Shown piece by piece: positions 8,226-17,369 of a DNA stretch of 64,000 nt. The notes under the pieces were generated by a model, which was not told the DNA's origin, ran no database searches, and saw only the letters and a program-made list of their open reading frames with translations. Position numbers and translations under genes: made by a program. The stretch covers positions 3,968,001 to 4,032,000 of the forward strand of contig CP119753.1 in assembly GCA_029319145.1 (NCBI GenBank). Reading direction: 5' to 3'. Every line of letters starts with the position of its first letter. Position 1 is the first letter of the stretch. The DNA comes from Microbacter sp. GSS18. GTDB taxonomy: Bacteria > Actinomycetota > Actinomycetes > Actinomycetales > Microbacteriaceae.

Positions 8226-9227
8226 ATGAAACACCGTTACCTCGGGAACTCCGGGCTCAAGATCTCGGAGATCACCTACGGAAACTGGCTGACCCACGGA
8301 TCTCAGGTCGAGAACGACGCCGCGACGGCGTGCGTGCACGCCGCCCTCGACGCCGGGATCACGACATTCGACACCGCCGACATGTACGCCAACACGGCGG
8401 CCGAGAAGGTCCTCGGCGACGCGCTGCGCGGACAGCGCCGCGAGTCGCTCGAGATCTTCACGAAGGCCTACTACCCGGTCGGGCCGCATGGTCCGAACGA
8501 CATGGGCCTGTCGCGCAAGCACCTGATGGAGTCGATCGACGGGTCGCTGAAGCGGCTCGGAACCGACTACGTGGACCTGTACCAGGCACACCGCTGGGAC
8601 AACGCCACGCCGCTGGAGGAGACCATGGTCGCCTTCGCCGACATCGTCCGCTCGGGCAAGGCGCTCTATATCGGCGTCAGCGAGTGGACGGCCGATCAGC
8701 TGCGCGCCGGTGCCGCCCTGGCGCGCGAACTGCGGATCCCGTTCGTCTCGAACCAGCCGCAGTACTCCGCCCTGTGGCGCATCATCGAGGAGGAGGTCGT
8801 CCCCGCCTCGCGCGAACTCGGCCTGTCGCAGATCGTGTGGTCCCCGGTCGCGCAGGGCGTCCTCACCGGCAAGTACCGCCCGGGCCACCAGCCGCCGTCG
8901 GGCAGCCGGGCCACCGACGGCAACGGCGGGGCCGAGATGATCGGCCGCTTCATGCGCGACGACGTCCTCGAGCGCGTTCAGAAGCTGCGTCCCATCGCCG
9001 ATGAGCTCTCGCTGTCGATGGCACAGCTCGCCGTGGCGTGGGTGCTGCAGAACGACAACGTCGCTGCTGCCCTCATCGGCGCCTCGCGCCCCGAGCAGGT
9101 CCGTGAGAACGTCGCCGCATCCGGTGTCGTGATCCCCGCGGAGCTCATGGCGCGCATCGACGAGGCGCTGGGTGACGTGGTCGAGCGCGACCCGGCGAAG
9201 ACCGCCGCGGAGTCGCCGGTGCGCTGA
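8226..9227 (+). CDS. Aldo/keto reductase (AKR6/AKR14-like)
   Basis: A 333-residue NADPH-dependent aldo/keto reductase of the Kv-beta/YghZ-like group. The catalytic tetrad is visible: Asp and Tyr in FDTADMY, Lys in IFTKAYYP and His in LYQAHRWD. The start MKHRYLGNSGLKISEITYG is typical. It lies 10 nt after the MalG-type permease and is the last gene of the importer operon, so it probably reduces or oxidises a carbonyl on the imported sugar or aglycone. The exact substrate cannot be read from sequence. Confidence 0.9.
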   Translation: MKHRYLGNSGLKISEITYGNWLTHGSQVENDAATACVHAALDAGITTFDTADMYANTAAEKVLGDALRGQRRESLEIFTKAYYPVGPHGPNDMGLSRKHLMESIDGSLKRLGTDYVDLYQAHRWDNATPLEETMVAFADIVRSGKALYIGVSEWTADQLRAGAALARELRIPFVSNQPQYSALWRIIEEEVVPASRELGLSQIVWSPVAQGVLTGKYRPGHQPPSGSRATDGNGGAEMIGRFMRDDVLERVQKLRPIADELSLSMAQLAVAWVLQNDNVAAALIGASRPEQVRENVAASGVVIPAELMARIDEALGDVVERDPAKTAAESPVR

Positions 9228-9244
9228 CGCCGCGGAACACGCTC

Positions 9245-9281
9245 GCGCCCATCGTCCCGACCCGAACGGGACGATGGGCGC
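9245..9281 (+). terminator. Terminator of the importer/aldo-keto reductase operon
   Basis: A perfect 15-bp stem, GCGCCCATCGTCCCG and CGGGACGATGGGCGC, with a 7-nt loop lies 17 nt after the reductase stop and is followed by gatcttgtc. This is the clear end of the plus-strand operon. Confidence 0.8.
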
Positions 9282-9335
9282 GATCTTGTCCTGTGCGCGC
9301 CCATGCCGTCCATCGCGCGTGGCACAGGCATGCGA

Positions 9336-9373
9336 AAGCCCCGCCGCCGAGATCCGTCCCGGCGGCGGGGCTT
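9336..9373 (-). terminator. Terminator of the rhamnosidase operon
   Basis: AAGCCCCGCCGCCG and CGGCGGCGGGGCTT form a 14-bp stem with a 10-nt loop. It lies 10 nt beyond the end of the minus-strand rhamnosidase; on that strand it is followed by TTTCGC. With the previous hairpin it insulates the two convergent operons. Confidence 0.75.
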
Positions 9374-9383
9374 GATTCGTTCG

Positions 9384-11630
9384 TCAGTTCGACGTCAGGC
9401 GGTGGGTGCCGCCGACGACCTCCTCGACGCGGCCGTCCGGAAGGACGATCTCGGCGGGGAGCCCGTCGGGCAGCGCCGTCTCGAGCGTGAAGCCGTCGGC
9501 GTCCCGTCGCCACGCGACCGAGATCATGCCGTGGCGGGACTCGTACGAGGTCTCGGCCCAGTCGATGCCCGGGCCCGGCACGGGCTCGATGCGCACGCGG
9601 TCGTAGCCGGGTGCTGCGGGGCGGATGCCGCCGACGACCTGGTAGATCCAGTCGGCGACGGCTCCGAGGGCGTAGTGGTTGAAGCTCGTCATCTCGCCGG
9701 GGTTGATGCTCCCGTCGGGCAGCATCGAGTCCCAGCGCTCCCAGATGGTGGTGGCCCCCATCGTGACGGGGTACATCCACGACGGGTTGGCCTTCTCGAG
9801 CAGCAGTGCATAGGCATCGTCGACATGACCGGTCTCGGACAGCGCCCACGTGATGAAGGGCGTCCCGGCGAATCCGGTGGTGACGGTGTAGCCCGCTTCG
9901 CGCACCAGCTCGGCGAGGCGGTCGCCCGCTGCCGTCCGGTCATCCGCGTCGAGCACATCGAATGCGATCGCGAGGGCGTACACGGTCGTGCAGTCCGACC
10001 GCACGATGCCGTCGTCGACGTAGTGCTCGTTGAACGCCGCGCGCGTGCGGGCTGCGAGCTCCCGCCAGCGCTCGGCGTCGGCGGCTTCGCCGGCCATCGC
10101 CGCGGCCTCGGCCGCGAACCGCGCCGAGCGCACGAGGCACGCCGTCGCGACGACGGACGGGTCGGCCTTGGCGGCTGCGGGCTGATCCGGCGGAGCATCC
10201 GGGTCGAGCCAGTCGCCCAGCTGGTTGCCGAGGTCCCACAGACCCGTCGGGGAGATGTAGCGCTCCACCGACTCGAGGTGCAGCTTCATCGCCGGGTAGT
10301 GCGCGGTGAGCCGCTCGGCGTCGCCGTAGGCGGTCCACAGCGCCTGCGGCACCCAGACCGCCGCATCGCCCCAGATGGCCGTCGCCGCCCACGGGGGGAG
10401 GCTGAACCAGTCGGGCCAGTTCGCATACTTGAGCACGTCCGGCACGATCAGCGGCACACCGCCGTCGGACGAGTGCTCGGTCTCGGCGAGCAGATCGGCC
10501 AGCCAGCTGTCGAGGAAGTCCGCGATGTCGTACTGGAACAGGGCGGTCGCCGCGTAGGCGGAGAGATCGCCCGTCCACCCCAGACGCTCATCGCGCTGCG
10601 GGCAGTCGGTCGGGACGCTCAGGAAGTTGCCCTTCTGGCCCCACACCGAGTTGTGGACGAGCTGGTTCACGAGTGGCTCGGAGCACGCGAACCGGCCGGT
10701 GCGGCGCATCTCGGAGTGGACGACGACGGCTTCGAGGTCGTCGGCGGTGAGCTCTCCGGGCCAGCCGGTGACCTCGGCGTACCGGAAGCCGTGGAAGGTG
10801 AGGGTCGGCTCGAACGCGTCGACGCCGCCCGAGAGGATGAACACGTCACGGGCTTCGGCGCCGCGCAGCGGCCGGACTCCGAGTTCGCCGTCCTCGAGCA
10901 CCTCGGCATGCCGGATCTCGATCTCGGTGCCGGCGGGACCTTCGACCGTGAACCGCAGCCAGCCGACGAGGTTCTGCCCGAAGTCGACGAGCGTGCGCCC
11001 GGAGGGCGACGTCCAGATCTCGACGGGGCGAAGAGCCTCCTGACGGCGCACGGGCGGTCCGCTCTGCGGGAAGAGGGTGGAACGATCGATCTCGACCGAG
11101 TGCGTCGCGAGAGGCGTGCTCTGCCCGCGGAGTCGCGCATCGATGGTCTGGCCGTTGTAGAGCGAGTTCCGCGTGGTCTCGGTCGTCTCGGCGGACCAGT
11201 CCTGTCCCGTCGGAACGCGCTGGGACGAGCCGTCGGCATACGTGATCTCGAGCACCGCCGCCACGCCGATCTCGTCGCCGTAGTTGGCGTTTGCCGTCGC
11301 GAAGCCGAGGTCACCCCGGTACCAGCCGTTGCCCAGGACCAGCTCGATGCGAAGCGGGCCGTCACCGCCTGCGACGAGGGCCCGGACGTCGTGCTCCTGG
11401 TAGGCGAGGCGCCACTCGTACGAGGTCCAGCCGGGGTCCAGCACGGAGTCCGAGACGGGAGAGCCGTCGATGCGGGCCTCGTACACACCATGGGCGGTGG
11501 CGCGGAGCACGGCGCCGGCGACCTGCGTCCGGGGCTGGTCCAGTGCGAGTTCGGTCCAGAATCGGGCCGCGGCGCTGCGGTCCGCGTCGGAGGCGAGGAA
11601 GAGCGCCCCGTCGAAGGGATCGGTCGTCAT
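9384..11630 (-). CDS. Alpha-L-rhamnosidase, GH78 family
   Basis: A predicted 748-residue inverting alpha-L-rhamnosidase that removes terminal rhamnose from plant glycosides or rhamnogalacturonan fragments. An N-terminal beta domain (residues about 10-340) is followed by the six-hairpin barrel, where the family signature DCPQRDERLGWTGD holds the general acid region. No signal peptide is seen, so it acts on imported glycosides. ATG 11630 has AGGAGAG upstream on the minus strand; the open frame to 12209 lies antisense-free but inside the neighbouring esterase and is not used. It is the last gene of the GH3-esterase-GH78 operon. Confidence 0.92.
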   Translation of the reverse strand: MTTDPFDGALFLASDADRSAAARFWTELALDQPRTQVAGAVLRATAHGVYEARIDGSPVSDSVLDPGWTSYEWRLAYQEHDVRALVAGGDGPLRIELVLGNGWYRGDLGFATANANYGDEIGVAAVLEITYADGSSQRVPTGQDWSAETTETTRNSLYNGQTIDARLRGQSTPLATHSVEIDRSTLFPQSGPPVRRQEALRPVEIWTSPSGRTLVDFGQNLVGWLRFTVEGPAGTEIEIRHAEVLEDGELGVRPLRGAEARDVFILSGGVDAFEPTLTFHGFRYAEVTGWPGELTADDLEAVVVHSEMRRTGRFACSEPLVNQLVHNSVWGQKGNFLSVPTDCPQRDERLGWTGDLSAYAATALFQYDIADFLDSWLADLLAETEHSSDGGVPLIVPDVLKYANWPDWFSLPPWAATAIWGDAAVWVPQALWTAYGDAERLTAHYPAMKLHLESVERYISPTGLWDLGNQLGDWLDPDAPPDQPAAAKADPSVVATACLVRSARFAAEAAAMAGEAADAERWRELAARTRAAFNEHYVDDGIVRSDCTTVYALAIAFDVLDADDRTAAGDRLAELVREAGYTVTTGFAGTPFITWALSETGHVDDAYALLLEKANPSWMYPVTMGATTIWERWDSMLPDGSINPGEMTSFNHYALGAVADWIYQVVGGIRPAAPGYDRVRIEPVPGPGIDWAETSYESRHGMISVAWRRDADGFTLETALPDGLPAEIVLPDGRVEEVVGGTHRLTSN

Positions 11631-11676
11631 GTGTGTTCTCTCCTGGTGATGATGCGGCGGGGGCGCTGAGGGGGTC

Positions 11677-12825
11677 TCAGCCGGCGGCCCGCGCGGTGGC
11701 CGTGGCCAGGCGCGCGAGCTCCACCGAGCGGTGGTCGGCCCCGCCGGGGTACTGCATGGGGACGGGGATGTAGCCGAAGGCCACACCGGTACGGGGGTCT
11801 GCGAAGGCGAGGGCACCGCCGGCGCCGTCGTGCCCGAAGGCGCCGAGGCTGCCGAAGGGCTGCCGCGGCTGCGGAAGCATGAAGACCATGCCGAAGCAGT
11901 TCGGGATGCCCAGCACGCGGTCGGTGCCCCACGCGTGCTGCTGTGCCATCTCGGCGAACACCTCGGGATCGGCGATGCGGACGCCTCCGCCCGGCAGCGA
12001 AGCAGCGTAGACGCGTGACAGGCCCGCGGCCGACCCCACGCCGCCGATGGCCGCGAACCCGGCTCGCCGAACGGCGGGATTGTTCGTGCTCGCGCCGTCG
12101 GGCGATCGGTCGTCGGCGACGGCGAAGTTCGAGAACACCGCCTCGGAGACCGCATCCGACGGGGGGCGTGCGGCGGTCTCGGCCGCCTGCTCCGCGGTGA
12201 GCTCCACATCCCGGATCGGCACGTAGCGGCCGTCCTCGGATGCCGGCAGGCCCAGATGGAAGTCCGCCCCGAGCGGTCCGCGGATCGCCGACTCGTAAAC
12301 GTCCTGCAGCGTGCGTCCGGTCACTCGGCGCACGAGCTCCTCCATGAGCACGCCGATCGTGAGGGCGTGGTACCCGAAGGCCGACCCCGGTCGCCACAGC
12401 GGCCGCTGCGCGGCGAGCGCACCGGCGGCGGCGCGGGAATCGGCCACATCCTCGAGGCTCAGGGGGCGTTCGACCAGCGGAAGCCCGGCCTGGTGCGAGA
12501 GCAGCTCCCGCACGGTGACCCGGCCTTTCCCGGCCGCGGCGAACTCCGGCCAGTGGTCGGCGACGGTGCGGTCGGGATCGATCAGGCCCTGGTCGATGAG
12601 GTGCGCGATGACGAGCCCGGCGACACCCTTGGTCGCCGAGTAGACGCCCGTCACCGACGCGATGGCGAGGTCCGGGCCGCCCGCGAGCTCGACGACGGTC
12701 TCGCCGTGCACCCGCACGCTCAGCTGAGCGCTGAACGTCGGGTCGGCCTCGAGCATGGTGGCGAACCGATCGGCGACGGAGCGGAAGGCGGGGTCGCATT
12801 CGCCGTGGAGCACATCGTCCATCAT
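11677..12825 (-). CDS. Serine hydrolase, beta-lactamase class C/EstB-like esterase
   Basis: A 382-residue protein of the serine beta-lactamase fold. The active-site SxxK is S63-A-T-K66 within VYSATKGVAG, and the conserved Tyr appears in FGYHALTIGVLMEELVRR. Family members in catabolic loci are mostly esterases or deacetylases rather than beta-lactamases, and the location between a GH3 glucosidase and a GH78 rhamnosidase favours deacylation of a sugar or glycoside. The start ATG overlaps the GH3 stop (ATGA), with GAGGAGG immediately upstream, so translation is coupled. No signal peptide. Confidence 0.85.
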   Translation of the reverse strand: MMDDVLHGECDPAFRSVADRFATMLEADPTFSAQLSVRVHGETVVELAGGPDLAIASVTGVYSATKGVAGLVIAHLIDQGLIDPDRTVADHWPEFAAAGKGRVTVRELLSHQAGLPLVERPLSLEDVADSRAAAGALAAQRPLWRPGSAFGYHALTIGVLMEELVRRVTGRTLQDVYESAIRGPLGADFHLGLPASEDGRYVPIRDVELTAEQAAETAARPPSDAVSEAVFSNFAVADDRSPDGASTNNPAVRRAGFAAIGGVGSAAGLSRVYAASLPGGGVRIADPEVFAEMAQQHAWGTDRVLGIPNCFGMVFMLPQPRQPFGSLGAFGHDGAGGALAFADPRTGVAFGYIPVPMQYPGGADHRSVELARLATATARAAG

Positions 12826-15305
12826 CGCGCCTCCTCGAGAGCGGCGGGCGATTGTGGCGCGCCGGTCTCGAACGGCCCGACGGAGACGTCGACGGTGGCC
12901 GGCAGGTCCTCGACCGAGAATCCCGCACGGAGTGCATAGGAGCCGGGCTCCGTACGCCAGCCCCCGTCCCAGTGCTGGAAGGCCCGCGCGGCGATCGGGA
13001 TCTCGACCTGGACCGTCTCGCCGGCTGCGGCCGTCGCCACCGCGAAGCCGCCCAGCCAGCGCACGGGCCGGTCCACGTCGGAGGGCGTCGTGCGCTCGAG
13101 GTAGACCTGCGCGACCGTCTTGCCGGCACGGTCGCCCGTGTTGGTGAGGGTGAGTCGCGCGACCGCGTCCTCGCCCGCCGAGATCACCGCGGGGCCGTCG
13201 GCACGCTCCAGTGTCCAGGTCGTGTAACCCAGTCCGTGACCGAACGGGTATGCCGGCGACGTGCCCGCGCGCAGCCATGCGCGGTGGCCGACGTGGACGC
13301 CCTCGGCGTACTCGAGGGTGCCGTCGGCCGGCCGGGTGTTCCACACCGGCACCTCGGCTTCGACATCAGGCCACGTCACCGGCAGGCGGCCGCCAGGCTC
13401 GGCGTCCCCGCTGAGGACGGCGGCGAGCGCGTCTCCGAACTCCTGCCCCGGGAACCAGCTGACCAGCACCGCCGCCACCTGGTCGCGCCACGGCAGCACC
13501 ACGGGTGCGCCGGAGTTGACCACGACGACCGTGCGGGGGTTGGCGGCGGCCACCGCGCGCACGAGGTCGTCCTGGCGTCCCGGCAGCGACAGGGAGGTGC
13601 GGTCGAAGCCCTCGGACTCGACTTCGGCCGAGGTCGAGACGACGACCACGGCGACCTCGGCGGCGGCGGCGTTCGTCACGGCTTCGGCGATGAGCGCGTC
13701 GGCATCCCGTGTCGAGGGCGGCACGCCGACTCCGAGGGCGAGGGCGTCCGGCAGGCCGCCGTCGACGGCGCGGAACGAGACCGCGACGAGCGCGTCGGGC
13801 GCGGGCGCGGGAAACTCGACCACCGCGGTCGGGGGATGGAGCACGGTCGCGGCCGGATCGTCGTCCGGGCGCAGTCGCAGTCCGCCGGCGGCGACCTCGG
13901 CGCCGTCGACGGTCACGGTGTAGTCGGCCAGCCCCACCACCCCGAGGCGCGCCGTCGCGTCTTCGTGGTCCGCGCGCCAGCGGAAGCTCATCTCGACGCG
14001 GTCGGCGAGCACCACCGGCGAATTCCAGGCGAAGCCGACGATGCGTGAGGCTCGGCGGTTCTCTTCGAGCGTCACGTCGCCCTCGGCGTCGAAGTACCGC
14101 ACCGTCATGCCCGGCTCGCCGTCGGGCGACGTGAAGTCCTCGGCGGGCAGGTCCGCGATACCCCGCTGCACCACCGCGCCGAGCGACCACGTGACCTGCG
14201 CGCTCGGCCAGCGCGCTTCGAGGCCCGTGACCGGCGTGCTCACGGCGGCGGGGATCACCGTTGCGCTTCCGCCGCCCTGGGTCCGGGCCACGCGAGCGCC
14301 CTCGCCGATGAGCGCGATCGAGCCCGGCGACCCCAGGGGCAGGATTCCGTCGTTGGCCAGCAGGACGGATCCCGCGATCGCCGCAGCGTGGGCCGTCTCA
14401 CGGGCGTCGTCGGCGGCGGGGCGCGACGGGGCGGGCAGGCTCGAGAGCGCGCCGACGCGCGCAGCGAGCGTCAGCAGGCGGTCCACCTTTCGATCGACGG
14501 CCTCGACGGGGATGCGTCCGTCCTCCACGGCGCGCACCAGCTCCGCACCCCAGGGTCCGTCGGGGCCGGGCATCGCGAGGTCCTGCGGGTGTCGTGCGCT
14601 CTCGAGTGAGCGCACCGCGGTCCAGTCGCTGACGACGACGCCGTCGAATCCCCATTCGTCGTTCAGCGGGGTCGTCAGCAGAGGACTCTCGGATGCCGTG
14701 GCGCCGTTGATCGAGTTGTACGCGCTCATGACCATCCAGCTGTCGCCCTCGATGACCGGCCCTTCGAAGGCTGCGAGGTAGACCTCGCGCAGAGCGCGGT
14801 CGGAGACGCGCGCGTCGAGGGTGAACCGCTCGGTCTCGGAGTCGTTCGCGACGTAGTGCTTCGCCGTCGCACCGACCCCGAACGACTGGATGCCGCGCAC
14901 GTAGCAGGTCGCCAGCTCGCTCGTCAGCAGCGGATCCTCGCTGAACGCCTCGAAGTGGCGGCCGCCGTAGGGCGTGCGCTGGATGTTGATCGTCGGTGCG
15001 AGCACCACGTCCGCACCCTTTCGCACCGCTTCGCCGCCCAGCCCCCGGCCGACGCGCTCGACCATGTCGCGATCCCAGGAGGCGGCCACGGCGGTGGGCG
15101 ACGGGAAGTTGACCGAGGGGGAGCGCTCATCCCACAGGGCGCCGCGCACCCCGGCCGGCCCGTCGGAGAGGACCATGGAACGCAGGCCGATCGAGGGCAG
15201 CGGGGCCGTCGACCACGAGTCCTGGCCTGTCAGCAGCAGCACCTTCTCTTCGAGCGTCAGCGACTCGCGCAGCCCGCGCAGATGCGTCCTGGTCTCGTCG
15301 TCCAC
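12822..15305 (-). CDS. Beta-glucosidase, GH3 family with PA14 insert and Fn3-like tail
   Basis: An 827-residue GH3 enzyme. The barrel domain carries the KHY and FDGVVVSDW motifs, with the nucleophile at about D227. The second alpha/beta domain is interrupted by a PA14-type insert (around MTVRYFDAEGDVTLEENR), which in related enzymes shapes the subsites, and the protein ends with a fibronectin III-like domain. No signal peptide, so it is intracellular. The start is a GTG at 15305 with GGAG 8 nt upstream. It heads the minus-strand operon and faces tetR across a region holding copy 2 of the shared motif. Confidence 0.92.
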   Translation of the reverse strand: MDDETRTHLRGLRESLTLEEKVLLLTGQDSWSTAPLPSIGLRSMVLSDGPAGVRGALWDERSPSVNFPSPTAVAASWDRDMVERVGRGLGGEAVRKGADVVLAPTINIQRTPYGGRHFEAFSEDPLLTSELATCYVRGIQSFGVGATAKHYVANDSETERFTLDARVSDRALREVYLAAFEGPVIEGDSWMVMSAYNSINGATASESPLLTTPLNDEWGFDGVVVSDWTAVRSLESARHPQDLAMPGPDGPWGAELVRAVEDGRIPVEAVDRKVDRLLTLAARVGALSSLPAPSRPAADDARETAHAAAIAGSVLLANDGILPLGSPGSIALIGEGARVARTQGGGSATVIPAAVSTPVTGLEARWPSAQVTWSLGAVVQRGIADLPAEDFTSPDGEPGMTVRYFDAEGDVTLEENRRASRIVGFAWNSPVVLADRVEMSFRWRADHEDATARLGVVGLADYTVTVDGAEVAAGGLRLRPDDDPAATVLHPPTAVVEFPAPAPDALVAVSFRAVDGGLPDALALGVGVPPSTRDADALIAEAVTNAAAAEVAVVVVSTSAEVESEGFDRTSLSLPGRQDDLVRAVAAANPRTVVVVNSGAPVVLPWRDQVAAVLVSWFPGQEFGDALAAVLSGDAEPGGRLPVTWPDVEAEVPVWNTRPADGTLEYAEGVHVGHRAWLRAGTSPAYPFGHGLGYTTWTLERADGPAVISAGEDAVARLTLTNTGDRAGKTVAQVYLERTTPSDVDRPVRWLGGFAVATAAAGETVQVEIPIAARAFQHWDGGWRTEPGSYALRAGFSVEDLPATVDVSVGPFETGAPQSPAALEEAR

Positions 15306-15336
15306 AGCGTCGTCTCCACTTCGTCGTCGGATATCC

Positions 15337-15355
15337 GGGAAAACCGGTCATCGAC
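15337..15355 (+). promoter_or_regulatory. Copy 2 of the shared TetR-regulon motif
   Basis: GGGAAAACCGGTCATCGAC lies between the divergent GH3 and tetR genes, where a TetR protein would control both its own gene and the operon. It differs from copy 3 (15987-16005) at only two positions. Confidence 0.65.
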
Positions 15356-15379
15356 ATAATTTCACAGATTTCGCCCCGC

Positions 15380-15385
15380 TACCAT
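15380..15385 (+). promoter_or_regulatory. -10 element of tetR, leaderless start
   Basis: TACCAT ends 6 nt before ATG 15392. This spacing places the first transcribed base at or near the start codon, so the mRNA is probably leaderless; no useful Shine-Dalgarno is present. Confidence 0.5.
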
Positions 15386-15391
15386 GAGGGA

Positions 15392-15973
15392 ATGGCGTCC
15401 CGCGGTCCGTACGCGAAAGGCCTCGCGAAGCGCGAGGAGATCCTCGATGCTGCCCTCGAGGAGTTCGCGCGGCGCGGCTACGACCGCACGTCGATGCGCG
15501 AGATCGCCCGGCAGGCGGGGCTCAGTCAGGCGGGACTGCTGCACTACTTCAGTACCAAGGAGGAGCTCTTCCTCTCCGTGCTGCGCCGGCGCGACGATCG
15601 GGCCACCGAGCCCGACGAGTACAGCCACGTCCACTCCGTCAGCCGGCTGCTGCGGGCCGTCGACCGCAACGCCGACGAGCCGGGCCTCGTCCGGCTGTTC
15701 GTGTCGATGTCGGCCGAGAGCGTCGACGGCGACGGCGTCGCCCATGAGTTCTTCGTCGAGCGGTATCGGTGGCTCATGGAGGAGATCGCCGGCGACATCC
15801 GCGCTCAGCAGGAGGCGGGCGATCTGTCTCCCGCGATAGATCCGGACGATGCAGCGTCGATCCTCGTCGCCGTCGCCGACGGACTGCAGCTGCAGTGGCT
15901 GCTCAATCCCGACGGCGTCGACATGGGAGCGCGCATCGCGAAGCTGTGGCAGATCATGAAGTCCGAGAAGTGA
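15392..15973 (+). CDS. TetR/AcrR-family regulator of the glycosidase locus
   Basis: A 193-residue TetR protein. The N-terminal helix-turn-helix spans about residues 12-58 (REEILDAALEEFARRGYDRT, then MREIARQAGLSQAGLLHYFS). The C-terminal ligand domain is of the type found with sugar catabolic genes. It is divergent from GH3 and 48 nt upstream of GH1. A 19-nt motif occurs before its own gene/GH3, before GH1 and before the importer at 5064, which makes local autoregulation and control of the whole glycoside set the simplest reading. The ligand is unknown. Confidence 0.9.
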   Translation: MASRGPYAKGLAKREEILDAALEEFARRGYDRTSMREIARQAGLSQAGLLHYFSTKEELFLSVLRRRDDRATEPDEYSHVHSVSRLLRAVDRNADEPGLVRLFVSMSAESVDGDGVAHEFFVERYRWLMEEIAGDIRAQQEAGDLSPAIDPDDAASILVAVADGLQLQWLLNPDGVDMGARIAKLWQIMKSEK

Positions 15974-15984
15974 TGCGGGCTCAC

Positions 15985-16014
15985 TTGTGAAAACAGGTCA
16001 TCGACCGGCATTCT
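15985..16014 (+). promoter_or_regulatory. GH1 promoter with copy 3 of the TetR-regulon motif
   Basis: GTGAAAACAGGTCATCGAC occupies 15987-16005. A possible -35 (TTGTGA, 15985-15990) and -10 (CATTCT, 16009-16014) flank it with an 18-bp spacer, so bound repressor would occlude the promoter. The predicted transcription start falls on or next to the GTG at 16022, consistent with a leaderless mRNA. Confidence 0.55.
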
Positions 16015-16021
16015 GTCGGAT

Positions 16022-17245
16022 GTGACCGAACGCGACTTCCCCCCGGGCTTCCTCTTCGGCGCTGCCACGGCGGCGCACCAGGTGGAGGGCGCCAACGTCG
16101 GATCCGACTGGTGGCACTTCGAGCACGACCCGTCCACGGCGGCGGTGGAGAGCTCGGGCGACGGCATCGACCACTTCCACCGGTTCGCATCCGACTTCGA
16201 ACTCCTCGCGGGGCTCGGGCACACCGCACACCGTCTGTCGATCGAGTGGGCTCGGATCGAGCCCGCGCCCGGCGAGTTCAGCCTCGCGGCCCTCGATCAC
16301 TACCGCACTGTGCTCGAGGCGCTGCGGGCCACGGGCATGACGAGCTTCGTCACGCTGCACCACTTCACCCTCCCGCAGTGGTTCGCCGAGCGCGGCGGGT
16401 GGCTCGCTCCCGACGCGCTGGAGCTGTTCGAGCGGTACTGCCGACGGGCGCTGTCGGCGCTCGGTCCCCTGATCGACTTCGTCTGCACCGTCAACGAGCC
16501 GCAGATGGTCGCGCTCCACGGCTACCTCGAGGGCTATCACCCGCCGGGCGTGACGAATCCGACGCTGTGGAAGCGCGTCGGGCGCACCCTGCTGGCTGCT
16601 CACCGGCGGGCGGTCGAGGCGACCCGTGCCGAGTCCGACGCGCAGCCCGGACTCGTGCTGCAGCTGCCGCACCTGGTGCCGGCGCGCGACGACGAGGCCG
16701 GACGCGCGTTCCACGCGTATATGGACGGCGAGATCGCCGAGCTGTACCTCGACGGCCTCACCGGCGAGTCGGCCGGCGACTGGCTGGGCGTGCAGTACTA
16801 CCGGAAGAACTGGGTGGACCCGTCCTCGCCCACCATCTTCGCTCCGCCTCCCGAGGGCTACGCGGTCACGCAGATGGGCTGGGCGGTCTATCCGGACGGG
16901 CTGCGCCAGGTGCTCCATCGCGCGAGCCGCGTCGGACTCCCGCTCTACGTCACCGAGAACGGGATCGCGACCGAAGACGACGCCGAGCGCCTCGACTACC
17001 TCGAGTCGCACCTGCGCGCCGTGTCGGACGCGATCGCCGAGGGCGTCGACGTGCGCGGATACCTGCACTGGTCGGCCTTCGACAACTTCGAGTGGTCGGA
17101 GGGGTATCGCCCCAAGTTCGGGCTCATCGCCGTCGATCGCGAGGGCGACTTCGAGCGCCGGCCGAAGCCGAGTGCGCATGCCTTCGAGCGCGTCGCCCGC
17201 ACGGGTCGCATCGCGGCGTGCCGGGAGGGCGCTCCCGGACGCTGA
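16022..17245 (+). CDS. Beta-glucosidase, GH1 family
   Basis: A 407-residue GH1 retaining beta-glycosidase. The N-terminus FLFGAATAAHQVEG is family typical; the acid/base is E159 in TVNEPQ and the nucleophile E312 in YVTENGIATEDD. No signal peptide, so it cleaves imported beta-glucosides (or phospho-free aryl glucosides). The start is a GTG at 16022; an ATG two bases upstream is followed at once by TGA. It follows tetR by 48 nt but has its own operator-bearing promoter. The pair GH1 plus GH3 gives two beta-glucosidases of different subsite architecture under one apparent regulator. Confidence 0.93.
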   Translation: MTERDFPPGFLFGAATAAHQVEGANVGSDWWHFEHDPSTAAVESSGDGIDHFHRFASDFELLAGLGHTAHRLSIEWARIEPAPGEFSLAALDHYRTVLEALRATGMTSFVTLHHFTLPQWFAERGGWLAPDALELFERYCRRALSALGPLIDFVCTVNEPQMVALHGYLEGYHPPGVTNPTLWKRVGRTLLAAHRRAVEATRAESDAQPGLVLQLPHLVPARDDEAGRAFHAYMDGEIAELYLDGLTGESAGDWLGVQYYRKNWVDPSSPTIFAPPPEGYAVTQMGWAVYPDGLRQVLHRASRVGLPLYVTENGIATEDDAERLDYLESHLRAVSDAIAEGVDVRGYLHWSAFDNFEWSEGYRPKFGLIAVDREGDFERRPKPSAHAFERVARTGRIAACREGAPGR

Positions 17246-17369
17246 GCGCGGCGTGAACGCGAGGAGAACGTCGCAGGAATCCCTTCGGATCTGGCCGCGG
17301 ATGATGGCGGTGCACCCGATGAGACCCCTAGTCTGAGCGGCGTACCCGATTGATAGGGAGTCCTCAGAA

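Noticed and set aside
9303..11669. Plus-strand open frame of 788 codons
   Set aside because: It is the antisense shadow of the rhamnosidase and begins inside terminator hairpins.
11677..12825. Antibiotic-resistance beta-lactamase
   Set aside because: SxxK and the Tyr motif are shared by esterases of the fold; there is no signal peptide, and the gene is coupled to GH3 and GH78 genes, which fits an esterase.
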